Counted from the first letter of the stretch, positions 8,401 through 17,518 are shown. The stretch is 64,000 bases of DNA from Actinophytocola sp044466355 (GCF_044466355.1 NZ_JBITMQ010000003.1:496001-560000); one strand, 5' to 3'. Made by a program: numbers and translations. The notes: generated from the sequence alone by a model not told the origin.

Positions 8401-9198
8401 GTGGTGGAGCTGAACGCCCTCGTCGCCGACCTGCGTGCCGAGGGCGACGAGATCGACGCACTGGTGCGGGACCTGGCGGCGGACGGATGGGCGCGCCCGA
8501 CGCCCGCGGCGGGGTGGACGGTCGCGCACCAGATCGCGCACCTGGCCTGGACCGACGAGCGGGCGCTGCTGGCGGCCACCGACCCGGCGGGCTTCCAGGC
8601 GGAGTTCGCCGAGCACGCCGCGCAGGCCGCCGATGGGCTCGACGGAATCGTCGACGCCGAGGCGACGCGGCTGGCGCAGCGCCCGGACCTGCTGGACTGG
8701 TGGCGTGCGGGCCGGGAACGGCTCGCGGTGACGCTGCTGGACCTGCCCGAGGGGACGAAGCTGCCCTGGTACGGCCCCCCGATGTCGGCGGCGTCGATGG
8801 CGACGGCCCGGCTGATGGAGACGTGGGCACACGGCCAGGACGTGGCGGACGCCGTCGGCGCCCGGCGCACCCCGACGGCGCGGCTGCGGCACGTCGCGCA
8901 CATCGGTGTGCGGACCAGGGACTTCGCGTACCTGGTGCGGGGCAAGCAGCCGCCTGCGGAGGCGTTCCGGGTGGAGCTGATGGGGCCCGGTGAGGAGCTG
9001 TGGACGTGGGGTCCGGAGGACGCGTCGCAGCGGGTGACCGGGCCTGCGCTGGAGTTCTGCCTGCTGGTGACGCAGCGTGTGCACCGCGCGGACACGGCGC
9101 TGGTGGCGGTGGGGGACGACGCCAACGCGTGGCTGGACATCGCGCAGGCGTTCGCCGGCCCGCCCGGCAAGGGCCGCGAAGTGGGGAGCCGAGGATGA
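8401..9198 (+). CDS. TIGR03084 family metal-binding protein (DinB/maleylpyruvate isomerase-like)
   Basis: 265 residues. The N-terminal half is a DinB-like four-helix bundle with the characteristic WTVAHQIAHLAWTD segment, whose histidines bind metal, and a METWAHGQDVADA motif near residue 140. The C-terminal half is the wHTH/SCP2-like domain typical of TIGR03084 proteins. Biochemical role is unknown; relatives are thiol-dependent (mycothiol) transferases or isomerases. GTG at 8401 was chosen because family members begin a few residues before LVADLRAEG; GTG at 8404 is also possible. A TetR-type palindrome sits in the promoter. Confidence 0.8.
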   Translation: MVELNALVADLRAEGDEIDALVRDLAADGWARPTPAAGWTVAHQIAHLAWTDERALLAATDPAGFQAEFAEHAAQAADGLDGIVDAEATRLAQRPDLLDWWRAGRERLAVTLLDLPEGTKLPWYGPPMSAASMATARLMETWAHGQDVADAVGARRTPTARLRHVAHIGVRTRDFAYLVRGKQPPAEAFRVELMGPGEELWTWGPEDASQRVTGPALEFCLLVTQRVHRADTALVAVGDDANAWLDIAQAFAGPPGKGREVGSRG

Positions 9199-9208
9199 GC
9201 GCGGGTAT

Positions 9209-9348
9209 GGCCTCCGGCCCCCGGTGCCACGTTACCGGCGACGACCGACAGGGCTGGTCGCGTGCGGGCGGGTTGTCCACAGGTGCCGTTCCGGCGTGGG
9301 CCGATGTGTCGGTGTCGTGCCGTAGCGTCGAACCGGGGGCCGGAGGCC
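9209..9348. repeat. Palindromic intergenic repeat, copy B
   Basis: A 140-base palindrome. The outer arms GGCCTCCGGCCCCCGGT (9209-9225) and its exact reverse complement (9332-9348) are 17 bases each. Next inward lie two outward promoter-like motifs: minus strand TGTCGGTC-N8-TAACGT (9250-9229) and plus strand TGTCGGTG-N8-TAGCGT (9307-9328). The centre holds CGGGTTGTCCACAGGTGCCG (9269-9288), identical to the inverse of copy A, with a perfect DnaA box TTGTCCACA at 9273-9281. The right arm also supplies the GGAGG ribosome binding site of the next gene. Confidence 0.8.
9307..9328 (+). promoter_or_regulatory. Promoter-like motif TGTCGGTG-N8-TAGCGT
   Basis: Same PafBC-type spacing and sequence as the motif at 2658. 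The -10-like TAGCGT ends 27 bases before the ATG of the AtuA-like gene, so the transcript would have a leader of about 20 bases. It is the only promoter-like sequence between the TIGR03084 gene and the acyl-CoA operon. Confidence 0.45.
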
Positions 9349-9355
9349 AACCCTC

Positions 9356-11008
9356 ATGACTGTTCGTATCGGCAACGCGTCCGGGTTCTACGGGGACCGG
9401 CTCTCCGCGGTGCGGGAGATGCTCACCGGCGGCCCGCTCGACTACCTCACCGGGGACTACCTCGCCGAGCTGACCATGCTGATCCTCGGGCGGGACCGGA
9501 TGAAGGACGCGTCCCGCGGCTATGCGCGGACCTTTCTCCGTCAGCTGGAGGACACCCTTGACATCGCGCTGGAGCGGGGCGTCAGGATCGTCGCCAACGC
9601 GGGTGGGCTCAACCCCGCCGGGCTCGCCGCCGCCATCCGTGAGCTGAACCCCCACGTGAAGGTCGCCCACGTCGAAGGTGACGACCTCCTCGACCGCGGC
9701 TTCGACGGCGCGCTCACCGCCAACGCCTACCTCGGGTGCTGGGGCATCGTCGAGTGCCTCGACGCCGGGGCGGACGTCGTCGTCACGGGCCGGGTCACCG
9801 ACGCCTCGCTCGTCGTCGCGCCCGCCGCGCACCACTTCGGGTGGGGCCGGGACGACGTCGACCGGCTCGCCGGGGCCACCGTCGCGGGCCACGTCATCGA
9901 GTGCGGGACCCAGGCCACCGGCGGCAACTTCGCCTTCTTCACCGAGATCGCCGACCTCACCCACCCCGGGTTCCCCATCGCGGAGATCGACGAGGACGGC
10001 TCCTCCGTCATCACCAAGCACGACGGGACCGGTGGCGCTGTCACCGTCGACACGGTCAGGGCGCAGCTCCTCTACGAGATCGCGGGACCCCGCTACCTCG
10101 GACCCGACGTCACCAGCCGCTTCGACTCGATCCGGCTCACCCAGGACGGGCCCGACCGGGTCCGCATCGACGGGGTCACCGGCGAGGCACCGCCCGACAC
10201 GTTGAAGGTCTGCGTCAACACCCTCGACGGGTTCCGCAACTCGATGACCTTCGTCCTGTGTGGACTCGACGTCGACGCCAAGGCGGCGCTCGTGCGGCGG
10301 CAGCTGGAGAACACCCTCGGCGCTGACGGTCTGGAGTGGACGCTCGCGCGCACCGACCACCCGGACGCCGACACCGAGGAGGCCGCGTCCGCGCTGCTCC
10401 ACGTCACCATCCGGACCCCGGATCCCAAGCGGGCCAAGGCGTTCTCCCGTGCTGCCGTCGAGCTGGCGCTCGCGTCCTACCCCGGCTTCACTCTCACCTC
10501 CCCGCCAGGGGACGGCTCACCCGTCGGCGTCTACCGGCCGGAGTACGTGCCGCAGGACGCCGTCGAGCACGTCGCCGTCCTGCCCGACGGCACCCGCACC
10601 ACCATCGCACCACCGGCTGTGACCGCGGTGGCGCCCGTCGACACCCCCGGCGACGACAGCCCGATCCCCGGTGGGCCGACCAAGCGGGTGCCACTCGGCA
10701 CGATCGTCGGGGCCCGCTCCGGGGACAAGGGCGGCGGCGCCAACCTCGGGGTCTGGGTCCGGGACCCGGCCGCCTACCCGTGGCTCGCCGCCGAGCTGAC
10801 CGTCGACCGGGTGCGGGAGTTGTTGCCCGAAGCCAAGGACCTCGACATCGAGCGGTTCCCGCTGCCCAACCTGACGGCTGTCAACTTCGTGTTCCACGGG
10901 CTCCTCGGCAAGGGGGTCGCCGCCTCCAGCCGGTTCGACCCGCAGGCCAAGTCGCTGGGCGAGTGGCTCCGGTCCCGTCACGTCGACATCCCGGAGGACC
11001 TCCTGTGA
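9356..11008 (+). CDS. Acyclic terpene utilization AtuA-like protein (DUF1446)
   Basis: 550 residues covering the AtuA/DUF1446 core (residues about 1-440, with VRIGNASGFYGDR, ANAGGLNP and GHVIECGTQATGGNF) and a C-terminal AtuA-like ferredoxin-fold domain (LGTIVGARSGDKGGGANLG). The biochemical role of the family is not established; atuA is required for citronellol growth in Pseudomonas. GGAGG (9342-9346) precedes the ATG by nine bases. It is the first gene of a six-gene operon for acyl-CoA carboxylation, overlapping the next gene by four bases. Confidence 0.88.
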   Translation: MTVRIGNASGFYGDRLSAVREMLTGGPLDYLTGDYLAELTMLILGRDRMKDASRGYARTFLRQLEDTLDIALERGVRIVANAGGLNPAGLAAAIRELNPHVKVAHVEGDDLLDRGFDGALTANAYLGCWGIVECLDAGADVVVTGRVTDASLVVAPAAHHFGWGRDDVDRLAGATVAGHVIECGTQATGGNFAFFTEIADLTHPGFPIAEIDEDGSSVITKHDGTGGAVTVDTVRAQLLYEIAGPRYLGPDVTSRFDSIRLTQDGPDRVRIDGVTGEAPPDTLKVCVNTLDGFRNSMTFVLCGLDVDAKAALVRRQLENTLGADGLEWTLARTDHPDADTEEAASALLHVTIRTPDPKRAKAFSRAAVELALASYPGFTLTSPPGDGSPVGVYRPEYVPQDAVEHVAVLPDGTRTTIAPPAVTAVAPVDTPGDDSPIPGGPTKRVPLGTIVGARSGDKGGGANLGVWVRDPAAYPWLAAELTVDRVRELLPEAKDLDIERFPLPNLTAVNFVFHGLLGKGVAASSRFDPQAKSLGEWLRSRHVDIPEDLL

Positions 11009-12150
11009 ACCCCTTCGACACACCCGAGCGGCGCCAACTCCGGGAGACGACACGGCGCTTTGTCGAGAAAGAGGTACGGCCACATCTCGACCAGTGGGAG
11101 CGGGACGGCGAACTGCCCCGCGACCTGCACCGCAAGGCCGGTGAGCTGGGCCTGCTTGGCGTCGCCTTCCCGGCGAGCGTCGGCGGCGGAGGTGGCGACG
11201 TCATCGACGCGACCGTCGTCACCGAGGAGGTCCACTACGCGGGTGGCTCGGGTGGGCTCGTCGCCTCGTTGTTCACCTCCGGCATCGCCCTGCCGCACAT
11301 CGTCACCGCCGGGGATCCCGACCACGTCGAGCGCTGGGTGAAGCCGACGCTCGCCGGGGAGAAGATCGGGTCGCTCGCGGTCACCGAACCCGACGGCGGT
11401 TCGGATGTCGCGAACGTGCGCACCACGGCCAAGCGGGACGGTGACCACTACGTCGTCAACGGCGCGAAGACGTTCATCACCTCCGGGGTCCGCGCCGACT
11501 TCGTCACCACCGTCGTCCGGACCGGTGACGAAGGCGCCCACGGGCTGTCACTCCTGGTCGTGGAACGCGGCACGCCCGGGTTCACCGTCACCCGCAGGCT
11601 CGACAAGATGGGCTGGCACTGTTCCGACACGGCCGAGCTGTCCTACACCGACGTCCGCGTCCCGGCGGCGAACCTCGTCGGCGCGGAAGGTCAGGGGTTC
11701 GCCCAGGTCGCGACTCACTTCGTCACCGAGCGGCTCGCGCTCGCCGTGCAGGGGTACGCCACCGCGCAGCGGGCGCTCGACCTCACCGTCGAGTGGTGCC
11801 GGATGCGCGAGACGTTCGGCCGCCCACTGATCAGCCGTCAGGTCGTGCAGCACAAGCTCACCGAGATGGCCCGGCGGGTGGACGTCGCCCGCACCTACAC
11901 CCGGCACGTCGCGCTCCGGCACGCCGCCGGTGAGCACGTCATCGCCGAGGCGTGCTTCGCGAAGAACACCGCCGTCGAGACCGGCGAATGGGTCGTCAAC
12001 GAGGCCGTGCAGCTGCACGGTGGGCTCGGCTACATGCGCGAGTCCGAAGTGGAACGCCACTACCGCGACGTCCGCATCCTCGGCATCGGCGGTGGCACCA
12101 ACGAGATCCTGACCGGCTTGGCCGCGAAAGTGCTGGGTTACCACCCATGA
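11005..12150 (+). CDS. Acyl-CoA dehydrogenase (isovaleryl/citronellyl type)
   Basis: 381-residue FAD-dependent acyl-CoA dehydrogenase that introduces the alpha-beta double bond before carboxylation. Seen are AVTEPDGGSDVANVRT (about 125-140), the KTFITSG substrate loop, QLHGGLGYMRESEVERHYRD and GGGTNEI. The glutamate at the MCAD position is replaced by glycine in GIGGGTNEI, while Glu242 in THFVTERLALA fits the isovaleryl-CoA dehydrogenase base position. This favours a branched or long substrate. GTG at 11005 overlaps the previous stop and follows CGGAGG. Confidence 0.88.
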   Translation: MNPFDTPERRQLRETTRRFVEKEVRPHLDQWERDGELPRDLHRKAGELGLLGVAFPASVGGGGGDVIDATVVTEEVHYAGGSGGLVASLFTSGIALPHIVTAGDPDHVERWVKPTLAGEKIGSLAVTEPDGGSDVANVRTTAKRDGDHYVVNGAKTFITSGVRADFVTTVVRTGDEGAHGLSLLVVERGTPGFTVTRRLDKMGWHCSDTAELSYTDVRVPAANLVGAEGQGFAQVATHFVTERLALAVQGYATAQRALDLTVEWCRMRETFGRPLISRQVVQHKLTEMARRVDVARTYTRHVALRHAAGEHVIAEACFAKNTAVETGEWVVNEAVQLHGGLGYMRESEVERHYRDVRILGIGGGTNEILTGLAAKVLGYHP

Positions 12151-13754
12151 CAACGATCAACTCCACCGTGGACACCACGTCCACCGAACACAAGGCCAAC
12201 CGCGAGGCCATGCTCGACAAGCTCGCCGAGATCGAGGCCGAGCACGCCAAGGCCGTCGCGGGCGGTGGCGACAAGTACATCGAGCGGCACCGCAAGCGGG
12301 GCAAGCTGCTCGTCCGCGAACGCATCGAGCTGCTGCTCGACCCCGACTCGCCGTTCCTGGAGCTGTCGCCGCTCGCCGCGTGGGGCACCGACTACAAGGT
12401 CGGCGCCAGCGTGGTCACCGGCATCGGGGTGGTCGAGGGTGTCGAGTGCATGATCAGCGGCAGCGACCCGACGGTCAAGGGCGGCGCGAGCAACCCCTGG
12501 ACCACCAAGAAGTCGTTCCGCGCCGCGGACATCGCCGCGCAGAACCGGCTGCCCACGATCAACCTCGTCGAGTCCGGCGGCGCGGACCTCCCCACGCAGA
12601 AGGAGATCTTCATCCCGGGCGGCCGGATCTTCCGCGACATCACCCGCGCCTCCGCGGCGGGCTGTCCGACCGTCGCGCTCGTGTTCGGCAACTCGACGGC
12701 CGGTGGCGCGTACCTGCCCGGGATGTCCGACTACGTGGTGATGGTCAAGGAGCGCGCGAAGGTGTTCCTCGGCGGGCCGCCGCTGGTCAAGATGGCCACC
12801 GGTGAGGAGTCCGACGACGAGTCGCTCGGCGGCGCCGAGATGCACGCCCGCACGTCCGGTCTAGCCGACTACCTCGCCGTCGACGAGGAGGACGCCATCC
12901 GGATCGGGCGCCGCATCGTCGCCCGGCTCAACTGGCGCAAACAGGGACCGGCGCCCGCCAGTGTCTACAGTGAACCGCTCTACGACGCGGAGGACCTGCT
13001 CAGCATCGTGCCGACCGACCTCAAGGTGCCGTTCGACCCGCGTGACGTGATCGCCCGCGTGGTCGACGGCTCGGACTTCGACGAGTTCAAGCCCCTGTAC
13101 GGTACGAGCCTCGTCACCGGCTGGGCGCGGGTGCACGGTTACCCGGTCGGCGTTCTCGCCAACGCGCGCGGCGTGCTGTTCAGCGAGGAGTCGCAGAAGG
13201 CGGCCCAGTTCATCCAGCTGGCCAACCAGATCGACACGCCGCTGATCTTCCTGCACAACACCACCGGCTACATGGTCGGCAGGGAGTACGAGCAGGGCGG
13301 CATCATCAAGCACGGCGCCATGATGATCAACGCGGTGTCGAACTCGAAGGTGCCGCACATCTCGATCCTCATGGGCGCCTCCTACGGTGCCGGGCACTAC
13401 GGCATGTGCGGCCGTGCCTACGACCCGCGGTTCCTGTTCGCGTGGCCCAGCGCGAAGTCCGCGGTCATGGGTCCGCAGCAGCTCGCCGGCGTGCTGTCCA
13501 TCGTGGCTCGCCAGGCGGCCGCGGGCCGCGGCCAGGAGTACAACGAGGAGCACGACGCCGCCATGCGGACCATGGTGGAGAACCAGATCGAGGCCGAGTC
13601 GCTGCCGATGTTCCTGTCCGGCATGCTCTACGACGACGGGATCATCGACCCGCGCGACACCCGCACGGTGCTCGGCATGAGCCTGTCCACGATCCACAAC
13701 GGACCTGTCCACGGTACTTCAGGCGCTGCCGGCTTCGGCGTCTTCCGGATGTGA
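12147..13754 (+). CDS. Acyl-CoA carboxylase beta subunit (methylcrotonyl/geranyl-CoA carboxylase-like carboxyltransferase)
   Basis: 535 residues, the carboxyltransferase half of a biotin-dependent acyl-CoA carboxylase. N- and C-terminal crotonase-like domains are both present: FIPGGRIFRDITRAS and FGNSTAGGAYLPGMSDY in the first, HNTTGYMVGREYEQGGIIKHGAMM and GASYGAGHYGMCGRAY in the second. These are the hallmarks of the MCCase/GCCase group rather than propionyl- or acetyl-CoA carboxylases. ATG 12147 overlaps the dehydrogenase stop (ATGA). It should pair with the biotin subunit encoded next. Confidence 0.9.
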   Translation: MTTINSTVDTTSTEHKANREAMLDKLAEIEAEHAKAVAGGGDKYIERHRKRGKLLVRERIELLLDPDSPFLELSPLAAWGTDYKVGASVVTGIGVVEGVECMISGSDPTVKGGASNPWTTKKSFRAADIAAQNRLPTINLVESGGADLPTQKEIFIPGGRIFRDITRASAAGCPTVALVFGNSTAGGAYLPGMSDYVVMVKERAKVFLGGPPLVKMATGEESDDESLGGAEMHARTSGLADYLAVDEEDAIRIGRRIVARLNWRKQGPAPASVYSEPLYDAEDLLSIVPTDLKVPFDPRDVIARVVDGSDFDEFKPLYGTSLVTGWARVHGYPVGVLANARGVLFSEESQKAAQFIQLANQIDTPLIFLHNTTGYMVGREYEQGGIIKHGAMMINAVSNSKVPHISILMGASYGAGHYGMCGRAYDPRFLFAWPSAKSAVMGPQQLAGVLSIVARQAAAGRGQEYNEEHDAAMRTMVENQIEAESLPMFLSGMLYDDGIIDPRDTRTVLGMSLSTIHNGPVHGTSGAAGFGVFRM

Positions 13755-15724
13755 GCGGGATGATCACGACACTGCTCGTCGCGAACCGGGGCGAGATCGC
13801 CCGCCGGGTCTTTCGAACCTGCCGCACGTCAGGCATCTCGACCGTCGCGGTGTTCTCCGACGCCGACGAAGGAGCACCGCACGTCCGCGAGGCCGACGCC
13901 GCGGTCCGGTTGCCCGGTGTGTCACCGGCCGACACCTACCTGCGGGCCGAGCTGATCATCGACGCCGCGCGCGAGTCGGGTGCCGACGCCGTGCACCCCG
14001 GCTACGGCTTCCTGTCGGAGAACGCGGCGTTCGCCCGTGTCGTCATCGACGCCGGTCTGACGTGGGTCGGGCCGTCGCCGGAGGCCATCGAGCAGATGGG
14101 CTCCAAGATCGAGTCCAAGCGGCTGATGGCCGAGGCCGGTGTGCCCGTCCTGTCCGAACTGGACCCGGACGCGATCACCGAGGCCGACCTGCCGGTGCTG
14201 GTCAAGGCGTCCGCGGGCGGTGGCGGGCGCGGCATGCGTGTCGTCCGGTCGCTGGCCGAGCTGGCGGACCAGGTCCAGGGTGCGCGTTCGGAGGCCGCGT
14301 CGGCGTTCGGCGACGACACGGTGTTCGTCGAGCCGTACCTGACAACCGGCAGGCACATCGAGGTCCAGGTGATGTGCGACCGGTACGGCACCGTCTGGGC
14401 CGTCGGCGAGCGCGAGTGCTCGATCCAGCGCCGCCACCAGAAGATCGTCGAGGAGTCGCCGTCACCGCTGGTCGAGCGGGTCGCGGGGATGCGGGACGAG
14501 CTGTTCGCCGCCGCTCGCAACGCCGCCAAGGCCATCGGGTACGTCGGCGCGGGCACGGTCGAGTTCCTCGCCGACGAGACCGGCCGGTTCTACTTCCTCG
14601 AGATGAACACGCGCCTGCAGGTAGAGCACCCCGTCACCGAATGCGTGTCGGGGTTGGACCTGGTCGGCCTGCAGATCGGGGTCGCGGAGGGCAGGCCGCT
14701 CCCGGCCGGGCCGCCGCCGTCGCAGGGGCACGCCATCGAGGTGCGGCTCTACGCCGAGGACCCGGCCGCCGACTGGCGCCCGCACAGCGGCACGCTGCAC
14801 CGGTTCGAGGTGCCCGGCGTGGCCGCGGAGTTCACCGTCCCGCTCGGCACCGGCATCCGGCTCGACTCCGGTGTGGACAGTGGCTCGGTGGTGAGCCCGC
14901 ACTACGACCCGATGCTCGCCAAGGTCATCTCGGTGGCCCCGTCGCGGGACGTGGCCGCCCGCGCGCTGGCCGTCGCGCTGACGAAGTCGAAGGTCCACGG
15001 CATCACCACCAACCGCGACCTGCTCGTGAACATCCTGTGCCACCCCGCCTTCCTGGCGGGGGACACGGACACGGCGTTCTTCGAGCGTCACGGCCTCGAC
15101 GCGCTCGCCACGCCACTCGCGACGGAGCCGACCGTCCGGCTGTCGGCGCTGGCGGCGGCGCTGGCGGACGCGGCCGCTAACCGGGCCGCCGCCACGGTGC
15201 TCGGCCGCATCCCCAGCGGGTGGCGCAACGTGGTCTCCGGGCCGCAGCGCAAACGCTTCACCATCGGGGACACCGAGCACGAGGTCACCTACCGGCTCGG
15301 CCGCGACGGGCTGATCGGCCACGACGGCGTGCGGCTGATCGAGGCGACGCCGACGACGGTCGTCCTCGACCTGGAGGGGCTGCGCCGCCGCTTCGACGTG
15401 GCCGCCTACCCCGGGCTGTCCGTTGTGGACTCGCCGTTCGGGTCGGTCGCGCTGGTGCCGGTGGAGCGCTTCCCCGACCCGGCGGCGCAGGTCGCGGCGG
15501 GTTCGCTGCTCGCGCCGATGCCCGGCACGGTCGTGCGGGTCGCGGTCGAGCAGGGCGAGACGGTCACCGAGGGCCAGCCGCTGCTGTGGCTGGAGGCCAT
15601 GAAGATGCAGCACCGGATCAACGCCCCCACCGACGGTGTGGTCACCGAGCTCGGTGTCACGGCGGGGGACCAAGTCGAGGTCGGCCGTGTTCTGGCCGTC
15701 GTCAGCGCTGAGGAGGCACAATGA
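13751..15724 (+). CDS. Acyl-CoA carboxylase alpha subunit (biotin carboxylase plus BCCP)
   Basis: 657 residues: biotin carboxylase domain (ANRGEIARRVFRT at the start, KASAGGGGRGMR ATP loop near 160, EMNTRLQVEHPVTE near 290), a middle BT-like region, and a C-terminal biotinyl domain whose EAMKM motif carries the biotin lysine (Lys618). It carboxylates biotin with bicarbonate and ATP and passes CO2 to the beta subunit. GTG at 13751 overlaps the previous stop (GTGA); ATG at 13760 is an in-frame alternative and gives the more usual N-terminus. Confidence 0.9.
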   Translation: MSGMITTLLVANRGEIARRVFRTCRTSGISTVAVFSDADEGAPHVREADAAVRLPGVSPADTYLRAELIIDAARESGADAVHPGYGFLSENAAFARVVIDAGLTWVGPSPEAIEQMGSKIESKRLMAEAGVPVLSELDPDAITEADLPVLVKASAGGGGRGMRVVRSLAELADQVQGARSEAASAFGDDTVFVEPYLTTGRHIEVQVMCDRYGTVWAVGERECSIQRRHQKIVEESPSPLVERVAGMRDELFAAARNAAKAIGYVGAGTVEFLADETGRFYFLEMNTRLQVEHPVTECVSGLDLVGLQIGVAEGRPLPAGPPPSQGHAIEVRLYAEDPAADWRPHSGTLHRFEVPGVAAEFTVPLGTGIRLDSGVDSGSVVSPHYDPMLAKVISVAPSRDVAARALAVALTKSKVHGITTNRDLLVNILCHPAFLAGDTDTAFFERHGLDALATPLATEPTVRLSALAAALADAAANRAAATVLGRIPSGWRNVVSGPQRKRFTIGDTEHEVTYRLGRDGLIGHDGVRLIEATPTTVVLDLEGLRRRFDVAAYPGLSVVDSPFGSVALVPVERFPDPAAQVAAGSLLAPMPGTVVRVAVEQGETVTEGQPLLWLEAMKMQHRINAPTDGVVTELGVTAGDQVEVGRVLAVVSAEEAQ

Positions 15725-16881
15725 CCGGGTTCAACGAGTCCGACGAACGGCGGGCGCTGCGGGCGGCGGTCGCCGACCTGGGTGGACGCTACGGCGGCGA
15801 CTGGTTCCTGAAGAAGGCCCGCGCGGGCGAGAAGTCCACCGAACTGTGGGACGAGGCGGGCAAGCTCGGCTACCTCGGCGTGAACGTGCCCGAGGAGTAC
15901 GGCGGCGGTGGCGGCAACATCGGCGACCTCGCCGCGGTGGCGGAGGAACTCTCGGCGCAGGGCTGTGGCCTGCTGCTGATGGTGGTGTCCCCGGCGATCT
16001 GCGCGACGATCATCACCCGCTTCGGCACCGACGCGCAGAAGCAGGAGTGGCTGCCCCGGTTCGCCGACGGGTCGCTGCGCATGGCGTTCGCGATCACCGA
16101 ACCGGACGCCGGCTCCAACTCGCACAAGATCACCACGACGGCCCGCCGCGACGGCGACGAGTGGGTGCTGAACGGTCGCAAGGTGTTCATCTCCGGCGTC
16201 GACGAGGCGGCCGCCGTGATGGTCGTGGGCCGGACCGAGGACGCGAAGACCGGCAAGCTCAAGCCCGCCCTGTTCATCGTGCCGACGGACACGCCCGGCT
16301 TCGAGTGGCAGCCGATCGAGATGGACATCGTCTCGCCGGACAAGCAGTTCATGCTGTTCCTCGACGACGTGCGCCTGCCCGCCGACGCGCTGGTCGGCTC
16401 CCAGGACGCGGCGCTGCTGCAGCTGTTCGCGGGCCTGAACCCGGAGCGGATCATGGCCGCGTCGTTCGCGATCGGCATGGGCCGGTACGCGCTGGACAAG
16501 GCCGTCGACTACGTCAAGTCGCGCCAGGTGTGGAGCACCCCGATCGGCGCCCACCAGGGCGTCGCGCACCCGCTCGCCGAGGCGAAGATCCAGCTGGAGC
16601 TGGCCAAGGTGATGACGCAGAAGGCGGCGGCGCTCTACGACGCGGGCGACGACATGGGCGCGGGCGAGGCCGCGAACATGGCGAAGTACGCGGCCGCGGA
16701 GGCGTCGATCAAGGCGGTCGACACGGCCGTCCAGGTGCACGGCGGCAACGGCCTGACCGCCGAGTACGGCCTCGGCGCGCTGGTCTCGGCGGCGCGGGTG
16801 AACCGGATCGCGCCGGTGAGCCGTGAGATGATCCTCAACTTCGTCGCCCAGAACACCCTCGGACTCCCGAAATCGTATTGA
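15721..16881 (+). CDS. Acyl-CoA dehydrogenase (second)
   Basis: 386 residues. Shows ITEPDAGSNSHKITTTARR (about 125-143), KVFISGVDEA, and QVHGGNGLTAEYGLG. Glu242 in LNPERIMAAS fits the isovaleryl-CoA dehydrogenase base position, and the C-terminus has APVSREMI instead of the usual EGT motif. ATGA overlap with the carboxylase gene. With the first dehydrogenase it suggests that the operon handles two successive or alternative oxidations around the carboxylation step. Confidence 0.88.
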   Translation: MTGFNESDERRALRAAVADLGGRYGGDWFLKKARAGEKSTELWDEAGKLGYLGVNVPEEYGGGGGNIGDLAAVAEELSAQGCGLLLMVVSPAICATIITRFGTDAQKQEWLPRFADGSLRMAFAITEPDAGSNSHKITTTARRDGDEWVLNGRKVFISGVDEAAAVMVVGRTEDAKTGKLKPALFIVPTDTPGFEWQPIEMDIVSPDKQFMLFLDDVRLPADALVGSQDAALLQLFAGLNPERIMAASFAIGMGRYALDKAVDYVKSRQVWSTPIGAHQGVAHPLAEAKIQLELAKVMTQKAAALYDAGDDMGAGEAANMAKYAAAEASIKAVDTAVQVHGGNGLTAEYGLGALVSAARVNRIAPVSREMILNFVAQNTLGLPKSY

Positions 16882-17489
16882 TGACAGAAGTACTGCGTGA
16901 ACCGCGCCAGGACCGCAGCCGGGCCACCCGGCAGCGGCTCCTGGAGGCGGCCATCGAATGCCTGGCCGAGGTGGGCTGGTCGGGTAGCACGGTGTCGGTG
17001 GTGGCGGAACGGGCCGGCGTCTCGCGCGGCGCCGCCCAGCACCACTTCCCGACCCGCGAGGACCTGTTCACCTCGGCCGTCGAGTACGTGGCGTCGGAGC
17101 GCCTCGCGGTGCTCCGCTCCAGATCGGTCGACCTGCCCGCCGGGCCGGACCGCACGCGGGCCGTGGTCGGCATGGTCGAGCTGATGTACACCGGGCCGCT
17201 GTTCCGTGCCGCGATCCACCTGTGGGTCGCGGCGTCGTCGGACGAGCGGCTCCGGGAGAGCGTGGTGCAGCTGGAGGAGCGGGTCGGGCGGGAGACGCAC
17301 CGGACCGCTCTGGAGCTGCTCGGCGTCGACGAGTCGCGCGTGGGCGTGCGTGCGGCGGTGCAGGCGACGCTCGACATGGCCCGCGGGCTCGGGCTCGCCA
17401 ACCTGCTGACCGATGACAGCAAGCGACGGCAGCGGGTGCTGGACCAGTGGTCGACCATGCTCGCGGAGGCACTGCACGCCGAGCCCTGA
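16881..17489 (+). CDS. TetR/AcrR family regulator of the acyl-CoA operon
   Basis: 202 residues. The N-terminal HTH (LLEAAIECLAEVGWSGSTVSVVAERAGVSRGAAQHHFPT, residues about 15-55, quoted only as the domain: LAEVGWSG to AAQHHFPT) is classical TetR; the rest is an all-helical ligand domain. ATG 16881 overlaps the dehydrogenase stop by one base. As the last gene of the operon it is probably its local repressor responding to an acyl-CoA. Confidence 0.85.
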   Translation: MTEVLREPRQDRSRATRQRLLEAAIECLAEVGWSGSTVSVVAERAGVSRGAAQHHFPTREDLFTSAVEYVASERLAVLRSRSVDLPAGPDRTRAVVGMVELMYTGPLFRAAIHLWVAASSDERLRESVVQLEERVGRETHRTALELLGVDESRVGVRAAVQATLDMARGLGLANLLTDDSKRRQRVLDQWSTMLAEALHAEP

Positions 17490-17518
17490 CCGGCTCGTTT
17501 GGCAAATGGTCCACGTCA

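Noticed and set aside
9195..9359. 55-codon ORF over palindromic repeat copy B
   Set aside because: Entirely repeat sequence, no similarity, and its stop lies in the start codon region of the AtuA-like gene.
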